Assembly: GCF_012999535.1 (NCBI RefSeq)
Contig: NZ_JABBWV010000002.1
Location: 310,001-374,000, forward strand
From: Microbispora sp. H11081
GTDB lineage: Bacteria > Actinomycetota > Actinomycetes > Streptosporangiales > Streptosporangiaceae
Length of the DNA: 64,000 nucleotides
Direction of reading: 5' to 3'
Each line of letters opens with the position of its first letter. Position 1 is the stretch's first letter. Made by a program: the position numbers and the translations under genes. The notes beneath the pieces are model-generated. The model was not told where the DNA came from and did not search any database. It saw only the letters and a program-made list of their open reading frames with translations. Positions 1 through 10,493 of the stretch are shown here, one piece after another.

Positions 1-35
1 CTCGGCGGACGTCGCGCTCTGTCGAATGGATTTAT

Positions 36-48
36 GTGATATTCACCG
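36..48. promoter_or_regulatory. Operator-like palindrome upstream of amidase
   Basis: The 13-mer GTGATATTCACCG contains GTGA-TAT-TCAC, a short perfect dyad, in the AT-rich stretch before the amidase. The same 13 bases occur inverted at 23815-23827. Its role as a binding site is inferred from symmetry and position only. The rest of bases 1-151 shows no gene. Confidence 0.3.
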
Positions 49-151
49 TGCTTTGCCGTTTAGGCGGTCTCATATGGGCAAAATGCAGTACCTGCTGAGG
101 CGTTACCGCTACGCTCGGTGTCCAGTCATACGGCGTGCAACGGAGAGCACT

Positions 152-935
152 GTGGCCATCGATCTCGTGTCCCGCGCTGAATGGGGCGCGCGTACTCCCC
201 GGGGCTCATATTCGTCGCTGTCCTCCACCCGCGGCGTGAAGGTCCATTACACGGGCGGCAGGGTCGATCCCGGAATCGTCGCCGACCACGCCAGGTGCGT
301 CGCCATGGTGAAGTCGATCCAGGACTTCCACATCGACGGCAACGGCTGGATCGACATCGGATACTCCATGGTCGCCTGCCCGCACCGGAAGGTCTTCGTC
401 GGGCGCGGGCCGGGGCGCCTGCCGGCCGCCAACGGGCCAGGACTGAACTCCGGCCACTACGCCGTGCTCGGTCTCGTCGGCAACGCCGGGCTGGTCCAGC
501 CGACCGACGGCATCCTGCACGCGATCCTGGACGCCGTGGAACACCTGCGCGCCAAGGGCGGCGCGGGCAAGGAGATCAAGGGCCACCGCGACGGCTACTC
601 CACCGACTGCCCCGGCGGGCCGCTCTACGCCTGGGTCAAGAAGGGCGCGCCGCGGCCCGGCACCACACAGCCGGAACCCGAACCCGAGCCCCAGCCTGAG
701 CCCGGGACGAAGTGGCCCGGCCGGCTGCTGAGATATCCCCCCCGTGATGCGCGGCGACGACGTGCGCACATGGCAGGCCCGGATGAAGGCGCTCGGCTAC
801 GACATCGACGTCGACGGCGCGTACGGCCCGGCCTCCCAGGAGGTGTGCCGCAGGTTCCAGAAGGACCGGCGCCTCGACGTGGACGGCGTCGTCGGCCCCG
901 ACACCTGGAACGCCGCCTTCGCCGCCAAGCCCTAG
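152..935 (+). CDS. N-acetylmuramoyl-L-alanine amidase with peptidoglycan-binding domain, frameshifted
   Basis: Peptidoglycan hydrolase of the PGRP/Amidase_2 family, expected to cut the bond between muramic acid and the stem peptide. The GTG at 152 follows a GGAGAG ribosome site. The catalytic domain spans about residues 1-165, with VHYTGG, GHRDG and TDCPGG supplying the usual His, His and Cys zinc ligands. A Pro-Glu linker follows. The frame breaks at a run of seven C (737-743). Reading on in the original frame gives an Arg-rich tail ending at 1003. Removing one C joins RLLRYPP to VMRGDDVRTWQ and a complete peptidoglycan-binding domain ending at 935. No signal peptide is visible after the chosen start. 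It could be a sequencing error, a phase-variable tract or a decaying gene; the intact second domain argues against old decay. Confidence 0.75.
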
Positions 936-1000
936 AGCGCCCGCCACCGTACGGCGTCGTGGACCGGGACCCCGGAAGCCGCACGTTGGACCGGTGCAAC

Positions 1001-1006
1001 TAGCAT
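1001..1006 (+). promoter_or_regulatory. Leaderless -10 of mutA
   Basis: TAGCAT lies seven bases before the mutA ATG at 1014 and no ribosome site is present. This is the usual layout of an actinomycete leaderless promoter. No good -35 is seen. Confidence 0.45.
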
Positions 1007-1013
1007 CCGGTGC

Positions 1014-2813
1014 ATGACGGTGCCGCCTGTTGAACTCGACGACTTCGGCGATCTCGCCGATCCCGCAGCGGGATTTCCGCAGGCCACGCGTGAGCGGTGG
1101 CGGGAACTGGCGGCCGACGTGCTGCGCAGATCCGGCTGGGACGGCCCGCCGGACGCGGTCGAGGACGCACTGTCCACCACCACCTACGACGCCGTCGCCG
1201 TGGCTCCGCTGTACGACGCCGCCGACCTGCCGGACGCGCCCCGGGTGGTGCGCGGCCCCGGACCCTGGGACGTGCGTCAGCGGCACGCCGACCCCGATCC
1301 CGCCGCCACCCGGGAGGCGATCCACGCCGACCTGGAGAACGGCGTCACGTCCCTGTGGCTCGACCTGGAGGCGATCGACCCGGCCGCGCTGCCCACGGTG
1401 CTGGACGGCGTCCTGCTCGACCTCGCCCCGGTCGTCCTCGACGCCGGACCGCGTACGGCGGAGGCGGCGGAGGCGTTCCTGCGCCTGGCCGACGGAGTCT
1501 CGGTGCCCGGCGGCAACCTGGGCGCCGACCCGATTGGGCTCGCCGCCCGCACCGGCGCGGGCGCGGACCTCGGTCTCGCGGTCGAGCTCGCCCGCCGCTG
1601 CGCCGCGGATCTTCCCGGCCTGCGGGCGATCACCGTCGACGCGCTGCCGTACCACGACGCGGGGGGCGCCGACGCCGACGAGCTGGGCTGCTCCATCGCG
1701 ACCGGTGTCGCCTACCTGCGGGCGCTGACCGGCGCGGGCCTGACGGCCGAGCAGGCGTTCGGGCAGCTCGAGTTCCGCTACGCCGCGACCGCCGACCAGT
1801 TCCTCACGATCGCCAAGCTCCGCGCCGCCCGGCGGATGTGGGCGCGGGTCGCCGAGGTCGTCGGGGTGTCAGGCGGGCAGCGTCAGCACGCGGTGACCTC
1901 GTCGGCGATGATGACCGTCCGCGATCCCTGGGTGAACATGCTGCGCACGACCGTGGCCTGCTTCGCGGCCGGCGTGGGCGGGGCGGACGCGGTGACCGTC
2001 CAGCCGTTCGACGCCTGCCTCGGGCTGCCCGACGCGTTCGCCCGGCGCATCGCCCGCAACGCCCAGTCGCTGCTGGTGGAGGAGGCCGGCGTCGCCAGGG
2101 TGGCCGACCCCGCGGGAGGCTCGTGGTACGTGGAGCGGCTCACCGACGACCTCGCCACCCGGGCCTGGGAGTGGTTCAGGGAGATCGAGCGGGCCGGCGG
2201 CATGGAGGCCGCGCTGGCGGGGCTGGTCCCCGAGCGGCTCGCGGCCACGAGGGCCAGGCGCGCGGACAACCTCGCCCACCGGCGCGACCCGGTCACGGGA
2301 GTCAGCGAGTTCCCCGACCTGAAGGAGAGGCGGGTGACCCGGCGGCCCGGCCGCGGGCTCGCCGCGAAGTCCGGGGGCGGGCTGCCGGTGGCGCGCTACG
2401 CCGAGGAGTTCGAGGCGCTGCGCGACCTCGCCGACGCCCAGGAGGACCGGCCCACGGTCTTCTTGGCCACGATCGGGCCGGTCGCGGCGCACACCGCGCG
2501 GGCGGCGTTCGCCGCCAACCTGTTCGCGGCGGGCGGCGTCGCCACCGTCACCAGCGGCCCCGGCACCGACCCGGCCGCGATCGCCGCGGCGTTCCGCGAC
2601 TGCGGCACCCCTGTGGCCTGCCTGTGCTCGGGCGACCGGCTCTACGGCGAGCACGCGGCGGCGGTCGCCGCGGCGCTGCGGGAGGCCGGTGCGCGCACGA
2701 TCTGGCTGGCCGGAAAGGGAGAGTATGAGGGGGTGGACGCCACCTTGTACGCGGGATGCGACGCGCTAGGGGTGCTGCGCAGGACCTTCGACGACCTGGG
2801 AGTGAACCGATGA
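1014..2813 (+). CDS. mutA: Methylmalonyl-CoA mutase small (beta) subunit
   Basis: Non-catalytic partner of MutB in the adenosylcobalamin-dependent enzyme that interconverts (R)-methylmalonyl-CoA and succinyl-CoA. 599 residues, close to the family length. The N-terminal two thirds resemble the substrate-binding barrel, for example [16 protein letters not shown]. The C-terminal Rossmann-like part lacks the DxHxxG cobalamin motif, as expected for this subunit. It is first in the operon mutA-mutB-meaB. Its stop TGA overlaps the mutB ATG (ATGA), so translation is probably coupled. In actinomycetes this enzyme feeds propionate and branched-chain catabolism and supplies methylmalonyl-CoA extender units. 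Confidence 0.95.
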   Translation: MTVPPVELDDFGDLADPAAGFPQATRERWRELAADVLRRSGWDGPPDAVEDALSTTTYDAVAVAPLYDAADLPDAPRVVRGPGPWDVRQRHADPDPAATREAIHADLENGVTSLWLDLEAIDPAALPTVLDGVLLDLAPVVLDAGPRTAEAAEAFLRLADGVSVPGGNLGADPIGLAARTGAGADLGLAVELARRCAADLPGLRAITVDALPYHDAGGADADELGCSIATGVAYLRALTGAGLTAEQAFGQLEFRYAATADQFLTIAKLRAARRMWARVAEVVGVSGGQRQHAVTSSAMMTVRDPWVNMLRTTVACFAAGVGGADAVTVQPFDACLGLPDAFARRIARNAQSLLVEEAGVARVADPAGGSWYVERLTDDLATRAWEWFREIERAGGMEAALAGLVPERLAATRARRADNLAHRRDPVTGVSEFPDLKERRVTRRPGRGLAAKSGGGLPVARYAEEFEALRDLADAQEDRPTVFLATIGPVAAHTARAAFAANLFAAGGVATVTSGPGTDPAAIAAAFRDCGTPVACLCSGDRLYGEHAAAVAAALREAGARTIWLAGKGEYEGVDATLYAGCDALGVLRRTFDDLGVNR

Positions 2814-4942
2814 TTCCGGACTTCTCGGAGATTGCCCTGGGGTCGGGCGCCGCGGCGGACCACCCGGCCGGGGAGGCCGGAGAGGCCGAGGTGTGGGAGA
2901 CGCCGGAGGGCATCGCCGTCAAGCCGTTCTACACGGCAGCCGACCTCCCGGACGGCCCGGAGACCTATCCGGGCATCGCGCCCTTCCTGCGCGGGCCGTA
3001 CCCGACGATGTACGTGACGCAGCCGTGGACCGTCCGGCAGTACGCGGGGTTCTCGACGGCGGAGGAGTCCAACGCGTTCTACCGGCGCAACCTGGCGGCG
3101 GGGCAGAAGGGGCTGTCGGTCGCCTTCGACCTGGCCACCCACCGGGGCTACGACTCCGACCATCCCCGCGTCGCCGGTGATGTCGGCATGGCGGGCGTGG
3201 CGATCGACTCCATCCATGACATGCGGATCCTCTTCGACGGGATCCCGCTGGACCGGATGAGCGTGTCGATGACGATGAACGGCGCGGTGCTGCCGATCCT
3301 CGCGCTGTACATCGTGGCGGCCGAGGAGCAGGGGGTGAAGCAGGAGCAGCTGGCGGGGACCATCCAGAACGACATCCTCAAGGAGTTCATGGTCCGCAAC
3401 ACCTACATCTATCCGCCGGGCCCGTCGATGCGGATCATCTCCGACATCTTCGCCTACACCTCGCAGCGGATGCCGAAGTTCAACTCGATCTCGATCTCGG
3501 GCTATCACATCCAGGAGGCGGGGGCGACCTGCGACCTGGAGCTGGCCTACACGCTGGCCGACGGGGTGGAGTATCTGCGGGCCGGGACCGCGGCCGGGCT
3601 CGACATCGACGCGTTCGCGCCGCGCCTGTCGTTCTTCTGGTGCATCGGCATGAACTTCTTCATGGAGGTCGCCAAGCTCCGCGCCGCCCGGCTGCTGTGG
3701 GCCCGGCTGGTCAAGGGCTTCGGCGCGGCCAACCCCAAGTCGCTGTCGCTGCGCACGCATTCCCAGACCTCCGGCTGGTCGCTGACCGCCCAGGACGTCT
3801 ACAACAACGTGGTGCGCACCTGCGTCGAGGCGATGGCGGCGACGCAGGGGCACACGCAGTCGCTGCACACCAACGCCCTGGACGAGGCGCTCGCGCTGCC
3901 GACGGACTTCTCGGCGCGGATCGCCCGCAACACCCAGTTGCTGCTCCAGCAGGAGTCGGGCACCACCCGGGTCATCGACCCCTGGGGCGGCTCCTACTAC
4001 GTAGAACGGCTGACCCGCGAGCTGGCGCGGGCGGCGTGGGGCCACATCCAGGAGGTCGAGCGGGCCGGCGGCATGGCGAGGGCGATCGACCAGGGGCTGC
4101 CCAAGATGCGCATCGAGGAGGCCGCCGCCCGCACCCAGGCCCGCATCGACTCCGGCAGGCAGCCGGTCATCGGCGTCAACAAGTACCGCCCCGAGGCGGA
4201 CGAGCCGATCGAGGTGCTCAAGGTCGACAACACCGCCGTGCGCAACCAGCAGATCGACAAGCTCCGCAGGCTGCGCGAGGAGCGCTCGGCCGACGCCGTC
4301 GCGGGAGCGCTGGAGGCGCTGACGAAGGGCGCGGCCGGCGGGGAGAACCTGCTGGAGCTCGCCGTGGACGCGGCCAGGGCCAAGGCGACGGTCGGGGAGA
4401 TCTCCGACGCGCTGGAGAAGGTGTTCGGACGGCACTCCGCGCAGATCCGTACGATATCGGGGGTGTACCGCGCGGAGGTGGGCGACGCCGCGGACCGCGT
4501 CCGTGAAGCGTGCGCCAGGTTCGAGAAGGCCGAGGGCCGCCGGCCCAGGATCCTCGTCGCGAAGATGGGCCAGGACGGCCACGACCGGGGCCAGAAGGTG
4601 ATCGCGAGCGGCTTCGCCGACCTCGGCTTCGACGTCGACGTCGGCCCGCTGTTCCAGACGCCCGAGGAGGTCGCGCGGCAGGCCGTCGAGGCCGACGTGC
4701 ACGTCGTGGGGGTCTCCTCGCTGGCGGCCGGGCACCTCACGCTGGTGCCCGCGCTGCGGCGGGCGCTCGCCGGACTCGGCGCGGAGGACGTCATGATCGT
4801 GGTCGGCGGCGTGATCCCGCCGGGCGACGTCGGGGAGTTGCGGGCGGCGGGCGCCTCGGCGATCTTCCTGCCCGGCACGGTGATCTCCGACGCCGCTCTC
4901 GAGCTGCTGCGCGAGCTGTCCGCCAGGCTGGGGCACCAGTGA
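2810..4942 (+). CDS. mutB: Methylmalonyl-CoA mutase large (alpha) subunit
   Basis: Catalytic subunit, 710 residues. The N-terminal barrel carries the family signatures, for example [23 protein letters not shown] and [12 protein letters not shown]. The C-terminal cobalamin domain has DGHDRG, with His591 the expected lower cobalt ligand, followed by GTVISDAAL. The ATG at 2810 was chosen because it overlaps the mutA stop and begins [11 protein letters not shown]; an in-frame extension upstream lies inside mutA. The next gene, meaB, starts on a GTG overlapping this stop. Adenosylcobalamin dependence is known for the family. No cobalamin riboswitch is visible upstream of the operon. Confidence 0.97.
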   Translation: MIPDFSEIALGSGAAADHPAGEAGEAEVWETPEGIAVKPFYTAADLPDGPETYPGIAPFLRGPYPTMYVTQPWTVRQYAGFSTAEESNAFYRRNLAAGQKGLSVAFDLATHRGYDSDHPRVAGDVGMAGVAIDSIHDMRILFDGIPLDRMSVSMTMNGAVLPILALYIVAAEEQGVKQEQLAGTIQNDILKEFMVRNTYIYPPGPSMRIISDIFAYTSQRMPKFNSISISGYHIQEAGATCDLELAYTLADGVEYLRAGTAAGLDIDAFAPRLSFFWCIGMNFFMEVAKLRAARLLWARLVKGFGAANPKSLSLRTHSQTSGWSLTAQDVYNNVVRTCVEAMAATQGHTQSLHTNALDEALALPTDFSARIARNTQLLLQQESGTTRVIDPWGGSYYVERLTRELARAAWGHIQEVERAGGMARAIDQGLPKMRIEEAAARTQARIDSGRQPVIGVNKYRPEADEPIEVLKVDNTAVRNQQIDKLRRLREERSADAVAGALEALTKGAAGGENLLELAVDAARAKATVGEISDALEKVFGRHSAQIRTISGVYRAEVGDAADRVREACARFEKAEGRRPRILVAKMGQDGHDRGQKVIASGFADLGFDVDVGPLFQTPEEVARQAVEADVHVVGVSSLAAGHLTLVPALRRALAGLGAEDVMIVVGGVIPPGDVGELRAAGASAIFLPGTVISDAALELLRELSARLGHQ

Positions 4943-5943
4943 GCGCACCGGCTGTAGAGGACTACGTCAAGGGCGTGCTGTCGGGCGACCGGCGGTGGAC
5001 CGCCAGGGCGATCACGCTGGTGGAGTCGACCAGGGCCGACCACAGGGAGCTGGCGCAGCGGTTACTGGTCGAGCTCACCCCGCACTCCGGCAAGGCCCGC
5101 AGGGTGGGCGTGTCCGGGGTGCCCGGGGTCGGCAAGTCGACCTTCATCGAAGGGCTCGGCACCTACCTCACCGGGCAGGGGCACCGGGTGGCCGTGCTGG
5201 CCGTCGACCCCTCGTCGCGGCGCTCGGGCGGCAGCATCCTGGGGGACAAGACCCGGATGGCCAAGCTGTCGGCGGACCCGAACGCCTTCATCCGGCCGTC
5301 CCCCACGGCGGGGACGCTCGGCGGCGTGGCGAAGGCCACCAGGGAGGCCGTCGTCGTCGTGGAGGCGGCGGGCTACGACATCGTGCTGGTCGAGACGGTC
5401 GGGGTCGGCCAGTCGGAGACCGCGGTCGCCGACATGGTCGACACGTTCCTCCTGCTCACCCTCGCCCGCACCGGAGACCAGCTCCAGGGCATCAAGAAGG
5501 GCGTGCTGGAACTGGCCGACGTCATCGCGGTCAACAAGGCCGACGGCGAGCACGAGACGGCCGCGCGCAAGGCGGCGCGGGAGCTGTCCGGGGCGCTGCG
5601 GCTGCTGCGCGCGGCCACGCCGGTGCTCACCTGCAGCGGTCTCACCGGCGCCGGCATCGAGGAGCTGTGGCGGCACGTCGTGCGCCACCAGGAGGACGCC
5701 GACCTCGCGGCCCGGCGCAGCCGGCAGCAGGTCGAGTGGACGTGGGCGCTGGTGCGCGACCGGCTGCTGACCATGCTCCGCGAGACGACCGCGGGGATCG
5801 CTCCGGAGATCGAACGGCAGGTCCTGGAGGGAGCCCTCACCCCGGCGCTGGCCGCCGACCGGATCCTGGCCGCCTTCCTGCCCGCCGGTGACGCGCTTGA
5901 CACCGCGGTTGACACTCGGGAGATCACTTTTCCTCCTGAGTGA
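4939..5943 (+). CDS. meaB: Methylmalonyl-CoA mutase-associated GTPase MeaB
   Basis: G3E-family GTPase that gates cobalamin loading and protects the mutase from inactivation. 334 residues from a GTG that overlaps the mutB stop (GTGA). The Walker A motif GVPGVGKST is at residues 60-68, followed by the [20 protein letters not shown] segment typical of MeaB/Arg[10 protein letters not shown] and the base-recognition NKAD. Overlapping placement directly after mutB supports a dedicated chaperone role. About 98 bp without a gene follow before the next start. Confidence 0.95.
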   Translation: MSAPAVEDYVKGVLSGDRRWTARAITLVESTRADHRELAQRLLVELTPHSGKARRVGVSGVPGVGKSTFIEGLGTYLTGQGHRVAVLAVDPSSRRSGGSILGDKTRMAKLSADPNAFIRPSPTAGTLGGVAKATREAVVVVEAAGYDIVLVETVGVGQSETAVADMVDTFLLLTLARTGDQLQGIKKGVLELADVIAVNKADGEHETAARKAARELSGALRLLRAATPVLTCSGLTGAGIEELWRHVVRHQEDADLAARRSRQQVEWTWALVRDRLLTMLRETTAGIAPEIERQVLEGALTPALAADRILAAFLPAGDALDTAVDTREITFPPE

Positions 5944-6041
5944 GAAACCTCGCTACCCAGCGTCACGGGTTATGCACTGTCGCGTGTTTTCCGTCATCGG
6001 AACCGTGTCACGATGTGCCTCTTCGATCACGGGGAGGTGCG

Positions 6042-8006
6042 GTGAACCACGATCCGATGACGCCGCCGCGGGTTGCCCGCGCGCTGAGCGAGTACCGGGC
6101 GTTGCTGTCCAGGCATGGCATCACCTGGGGAGAGCCTCCGCTGGGGTATGTCCGGATGATGCCGTTTCTCCGGTTTCCCGAGGAGGCGGGCCGGATGAGC
6201 GGCGGGCCCGACCTCGACGCGGAGTTCCGTGACGCGCTGGACGGCGAGGTCCCCAGGGGCCTGGCGGTCCTGCGGCTGACCACGGACGGCCACCGCCTGG
6301 CGCACCGCCTGGACCACGGCCCGGCCCGGCCGCTGCTGTCGCCTGCGCCGGCGCCCGTCGTCCTGCTGGTCGACTCCGGGCTGCCGCACCCGGTGGAGGT
6401 GACGGCCGACGGCGTGCCGTACGACGTCGCGGCGGGCGGGGCCAGGCTCCTCGACGTGACGACCGCGACCGTCCTCACGGTGGGCGATGTGACGGTGGAC
6501 CTGTCGGGGCTGGCCAGGCCCGCGCCGGCCGCGCGGCTCCGGTTGCGCGCCGGCTTCCCTTGCCGGTGGAGCGTCACCTCGGCGGACGGCCACGGGTGGT
6601 ATCCGGACGGGGCGCCGGAACGGCGCGACAACGACGACGTGCCGTTCTTCCACGGCGACGACGTCGTGCTCGACGTGCCCGCGGAACCGGTGGCGATCCG
6701 GGTGGCGCGCGGGATGGAGTACGGCGTCGCCGAGACGACGGTCGTCCCCAGGGCGGGGGAGGAGACCCTGGTCGGGCTCACGCCGCAGCGGCTGTACGAC
6801 GCGGCCGCGCTCGGCTGGTACGGCGGCGACCTGCACGTCCACATGAACTGGGCGGGCGACCTGGTCGCCGATCCGGCCGAGGCGGCCGCCGCGCAACTCG
6901 GCGAGGACCTGCACGTGCTGAACCTCGTCGCGGGCAACGTCGCGGGAGAGCGCGTCTACGACAGGGAGGCGCTCCAGCACTGGGCCGGGCGCGATCTGCC
7001 GTGGTCGGACGCCGGGCACGTGGCCCGGATGGGCGTCGAGTACCGCAACGACCTGTTCGGGCACATCCACGTCTTCGGGGTGGCCGTGCCGCCCGACGTC
7101 TACCACACGGGCTTCGGCGCGGACGCCGACTGGCCGCCCAACGCCGCGGCCTGCGGCGGCCTGCGCGAGCCGCGGGCCGTGCTCGGGTACGCGCACCCCT
7201 TCCACGGCCCGATCTCCTCCCCGGAGGACGTCGCGGGCGTGGGGACCAGGAACTGCACCGGCCGCGCCCTGGTCGTGGACGCCGCGCTCGGCCTGGTCGA
7301 CGGGGTGGAGGTGCTCCACTTCGGCGACCTGTCGCAGGAGCCGGGCACCGCCGAGGTCTACCGGAGGCTGGTCGGCGCGGGCAACCGGCTCGCGGTGCTC
7401 GCCGGGACCGACACCATGCTGTCGTTCACCCGTCAGGAGACCGTTTCCAGCCCGCCGGGCTGGGAGCGCGTGTACGCCAGGGTGGACGGGCCGCTCAGCG
7501 CCGAGTCGTTCGCCGAGGCCGTACGGCGAGGGCGCACGTTCGCCACCACCGGCCCCTGGCTGGAGCTCACCGTCAACGGCCTGGGGCCGGGGGAGACGCT
7601 CCACCTGGACGGCGGCGAGACGGTGGCGATCCGGGCGCGGGCCGTGGGGCCGGAGGTGGAGCACATCGAGATCAGGACGGCCGCGGGCGTGCTCGCCGAG
7701 GGCCAGGGCGGTGAGATCACCGCGTCCCTGCCCGTGGGCGACGCCGACTACGTGGTCGTCGTGGTGCACGGCGGCCGCCATCCGCGGTCGCCGCGCGGCC
7801 GGGCGTACGCCCACACCAGCCCGGTCTACCTGGACGTGCGGGGACGGCACGTGGCGCGGGAGGAGGACGTGCGGTGGTGCCTGCGGTGGCTGGACCTGTT
7901 GGGCGAGCTGGTGAGGGCCAGCGCCCGGCTGCGAAGCCGGGCACAGCTCCGTGACCATCTCGACCTGATGGAGAAGGCCAGGGCCGTCTACGAGTCCCGC
8001 CTGTGA
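6042..8006 (+). CDS. CehA/McbA-type metallohydrolase (PHP-like)
   Basis: 654 residues from a GTG preceded by GGGGAGG (6031-6037) at four-base spacing. The N-terminal half has beta-rich sequence without a motif I recognise. The C-terminal half begins at GWYGGDLHVHMNWAGD, the DLHxH metal-binding signature of the CehA/McbA family in the PHP superfamily, with later GYAHPFHGP and AGTDTM blocks. Known members include carbaryl and carbofuran hydrolases, but the family is broad and the substrate here is unknown. No signal peptide or membrane segment is evident. It stands alone between meaB and the convergent efe operon. Confidence 0.7.
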   Translation: MNHDPMTPPRVARALSEYRALLSRHGITWGEPPLGYVRMMPFLRFPEEAGRMSGGPDLDAEFRDALDGEVPRGLAVLRLTTDGHRLAHRLDHGPARPLLSPAPAPVVLLVDSGLPHPVEVTADGVPYDVAAGGARLLDVTTATVLTVGDVTVDLSGLARPAPAARLRLRAGFPCRWSVTSADGHGWYPDGAPERRDNDDVPFFHGDDVVLDVPAEPVAIRVARGMEYGVAETTVVPRAGEETLVGLTPQRLYDAAALGWYGGDLHVHMNWAGDLVADPAEAAAAQLGEDLHVLNLVAGNVAGERVYDREALQHWAGRDLPWSDAGHVARMGVEYRNDLFGHIHVFGVAVPPDVYHTGFGADADWPPNAAACGGLREPRAVLGYAHPFHGPISSPEDVAGVGTRNCTGRALVVDAALGLVDGVEVLHFGDLSQEPGTAEVYRRLVGAGNRLAVLAGTDTMLSFTRQETVSSPPGWERVYARVDGPLSAESFAEAVRRGRTFATTGPWLELTVNGLGPGETLHLDGGETVAIRARAVGPEVEHIEIRTAAGVLAEGQGGEITASLPVGDADYVVVVVHGGRHPRSPRGRAYAHTSPVYLDVRGRHVAREEDVRWCLRWLDLLGELVRASARLRSRAQLRDHLDLMEKARAVYESRL

Positions 8007-8007
8007 C

Positions 8008-8027
8008 CCCGGCCAGCAGTGGCCGGG
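8008..8027. terminator. Bidirectional hairpin between convergent genes
   Basis: CCCGGCCA and TGGCCGGG pair perfectly around a GCAG loop in the 26-bp gap between the metallohydrolase (+) and efeB (-). No T-run is present, which is common for actinomycete terminators. Confidence 0.55.
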
Positions 8028-8032
8028 AGGGA

Positions 8033-9340
8033 TCAGGAGAACAGCGTGCGGCCCCAGTAGTCGCCGCCGTCGGTCACGCCGGGCGGGCAGGCGAACAGGC
8101 CGCTGGAGACGTGCTTGATGTACTCGTTCAGCGAGTCCTTCGCCGACAGCGTCCGCTGGATGGGGACGAACTGCTTGCGCGGGTCGCGCTGGTAGGCGAT
8201 GAAGAACAGGCCGGCGTCGAGCCGCCCGAGGCCGTCCGAGCCGTCCACGAAGTTGTACCCGCGCCGCAGCAGCCGCGCGCCGCCGTGGGCGTCGGGGTGC
8301 GCGAGCCGTACGTGGGCGTCGCCGGCGATCACGGGCTGCCCGTCCGGGCCCTTCCTGGCGAAGTCCGGCGCGTCGAACTCCTTGTGCCCGGTGAGCGGCG
8401 CGCCCTCGCCCTTGTCGCGGCCGAAGATGGCCTCCTGCTCCGACAGCGGGGCGCGGTCCCAGGTCTCGATGTGCATGCGGATCTTGCGGGTGACGAGGTA
8501 GGAGCCGCCGTCCATCCACGCGGGTCCGTCGCCGGGCGCGGCCCACAGGTGGTCGCGCAGCATGGCGGTGTCCTCGAGCTTCAGGTTGTTGGTGCCGTCC
8601 TTGAAGCCCATCAGGTTGCGCGGCGTCGCCTGCGACCTGGAGGTGGACGAGGTGCGCCCGAAACCGAGCTGCGAGTAGCGGACGGAGACCTTGCCGAAGC
8701 CGATCCTGGCGAGGTTGCGGATGGCGTGCACCGCCACCTGCGGGTCGTGCGCGCAGGCCTGCACGCAGATGTCGCCGCCGGAGAGCTCGGGCCGCAGGTC
8801 CTCGCCGGGGAACGCGGGCAGGTCGGCCAGCGCGGGCGGCCTGCGGTCGGCGAGGCCGAACCGCTCGTCGAACAGCGAAGGGCCGAAGCCGATGGTCAGC
8901 GTCAGCCCGGAGGCGGGCAGGCCGAGCGCCTCGCCGGTGTCGTCCGGGGGCGCCTCGGGCGACCCGCCCACGGCGCCGAAGGTGCCGGCGTCCTTGCCCT
9001 GGGTCATCCTGGCCGCGGCGGCGGTCCACTCCTGGAGCAGCTCCACCAGCTCGGCCTTCTTCTTCGTGATGACGTCGAACGCCACGAAGTGCAGCCGGTC
9101 CTGGGCGGGCGTGGTGATGCCCGCCTGGTGCGGGCCGTAGAAGGGCACGGGGTCGGCGGAGGCCGCGGCGGCGTGGGCGACCGGCTCCGGCGCGAAGGAC
9201 CGGCCGGCGACCGCCCCGGCCCCGACGGCACCCACGGCGGCGACGCCGGCCGCGCCCAGGCCGAACAGCCGCCTGCGGCTGATGCCGCCGCCCCCAGTGC
9301 CTTCGCCCGCAGTGCCTTCGCCCGCAGTGCCGCCCGTCAC
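8033..9340 (-). CDS. efeB: Deferrochelatase/peroxidase EfeB (DyP-type, Tat-exported)
   Basis: Dye-decolorizing haem peroxidase of the EfeUOB ferrous iron system. It acts outside the membrane, oxidising Fe2+ or removing iron from haem. 435 residues from a GTG overlapping the efeO stop (GTGA). Residues around 15-25 carry a twin-arginine motif, SRRRLFGLG, then a hydrophobic stretch ending near AHAAAA. DyP signatures include GFKDGTNN and the haem-side block around VRLAHPDAHGG. The GTG start was chosen for the overlap and the correctly placed Tat signal; longer upstream extensions lie inside efeO. Last gene of the operon efeU-efeO-efeB. Confidence 0.93.
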   Translation of the reverse strand: MTGGTAGEGTAGEGTGGGGISRRRLFGLGAAGVAAVGAVGAGAVAGRSFAPEPVAHAAAASADPVPFYGPHQAGITTPAQDRLHFVAFDVITKKKAELVELLQEWTAAAARMTQGKDAGTFGAVGGSPEAPPDDTGEALGLPASGLTLTIGFGPSLFDERFGLADRRPPALADLPAFPGEDLRPELSGGDICVQACAHDPQVAVHAIRNLARIGFGKVSVRYSQLGFGRTSSTSRSQATPRNLMGFKDGTNNLKLEDTAMLRDHLWAAPGDGPAWMDGGSYLVTRKIRMHIETWDRAPLSEQEAIFGRDKGEGAPLTGHKEFDAPDFARKGPDGQPVIAGDAHVRLAHPDAHGGARLLRRGYNFVDGSDGLGRLDAGLFFIAYQRDPRKQFVPIQRTLSAKDSLNEYIKHVSSGLFACPPGVTDGGDYWGRTLFS

Positions 9341-10479
9341 CGGGCCACCACCGAGGCCACCTTGCTGATCGGCTCGGCCAGTGCGTTGATCGCGTCGGAC
9401 AGCGCCTTGAGGTCGGCCTTCGACAGTTCCGTGTGGAGCTGCCATCCGTCGCCGCGGCGGTGCGCGCCGAGCGCGGCCTCGGCGTCGGCGAACTTCTCGT
9501 CGAGCGTCTTCACCAGGTCGGGGTCGCGCTCCTCCAGCACCGGGCGCAGCGCCTGGACGGCGGCCTTGGAGCCCTGCAGGTTGGCGTCGAAGTCCCACAG
9601 GTCGGTGTGGGAGTAGCGGTTCTCCTCACCGGTGATCTTGCCGGTGGCGACCTCGTCGAGCAGTCCCTTGGCGCCGTTGGCGAGCTGCACGGGAGACAGC
9701 TCCAGCGCCGCGGACTTCTCCACGATGGTGGTCACGTCGGCCATGAGCTTGTCGGCGATCGGACCGTCGCCCTTCACGTCCTTCTCGACCCACAGGTCCT
9801 TCTCGATGCGGTGGAAGCCGGTCCACTCCTCGCCGTCGGCCACGTCGTTCTCGCGGGCGTCGATGGCCGGGTCGAGGTCGCCGAAGACCTCGGCCACCGG
9901 CTCGACGCGCTCCCAGTAGGTGCGGGCGACCGGGTAGAGCTCCTTGGCCTTGTCCACGTCGCCGGCCTTGACCGCCTCGGTGAACTCCCTGGTCTTTGCG
10001 AGCAGCGTGTCCGACTGGCTCTTGATGTAGCGCTTGTAGCCGGCCACGGCCTCGGCGAGTTTCGCGTCGCTGGTCAGCGGCTTGCTCTCGCCGCTGACCT
10101 TGAGGGCGCCGCGGATGCCCTTGCCGGTCATGCCGGGCTTGCACGCGGTCTCGTACATGCCCGCCGGCAGCTCTATCACGAGGTCGCGGGTGAGCCCGGG
10201 GACGATGTTCTCGACCTCGCCCATGATCCGGTCGCCCGCCGCGTACACGTAGAACTCGGTCACCTTCGTGCCCTTGTTCGTGATGGAGAAGGTCGAGGTG
10301 CCGGCTGCCAGCTCGGACTTCGCCACACCGCACTCGGTGTCGGTGGCGGCCACGGCGATCTTCCCGTCGCCGGCCGCGGCCGCCCCGGTCGTGCCACCGG
10401 AGCCCGATTCCGTGGCCGAGCAGGCGGTGAGACCGGCGAGAGCCAGCGCCGCGGTGGCGAGGACGAAGGGGGTGCGCAT
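9337..10479 (-). CDS. efeO: Iron uptake lipoprotein EfeO
   Basis: Extracytoplasmic iron-binding component, 380 residues. The signal peptide ends in a lipobox LTAC with Cys20 the likely lipidated residue, then an Ser/Gly/Thr-rich spacer. An N-terminal cupredoxin-like domain (about residues 40-130) precedes the imelysin/M75-type helical domain, whose HxxE metal motif appears as FHRIEKDLW. It starts 14 bp after the efeU stop and its own stop overlaps efeB. Two-domain EfeO is the common form; its place between efeU and efeB makes the call firm. Confidence 0.93.
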   Translation of the reverse strand: MRTPFVLATAALALAGLTACSATESGSGGTTGAAAAGDGKIAVAATDTECGVAKSELAAGTSTFSITNKGTKVTEFYVYAAGDRIMGEVENIVPGLTRDLVIELPAGMYETACKPGMTGKGIRGALKVSGESKPLTSDAKLAEAVAGYKRYIKSQSDTLLAKTREFTEAVKAGDVDKAKELYPVARTYWERVEPVAEVFGDLDPAIDARENDVADGEEWTGFHRIEKDLWVEKDVKGDGPIADKLMADVTTIVEKSAALELSPVQLANGAKGLLDEVATGKITGEENRYSHTDLWDFDANLQGSKAAVQALRPVLEERDPDLVKTLDEKFADAEAALGAHRRGDGWQLHTELSKADLKALSDAINALAEPISKVASVVAR

Positions 10480-10493
10480 CGGGTGGTCTCCGG

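Noticed and set aside
6027-9029. 1000-codon minus-strand frame covering the metallohydrolase and part of efeB
   Set aside because: It is out of frame with efeB and antisense to the metallohydrolase; low-complexity Arg/Pro/Gly sequence.
8003-9616. 537-codon plus-strand frame across efeB
   Set aside because: Antisense shadow of a gene whose DyP and Tat motifs are clear on the other strand.
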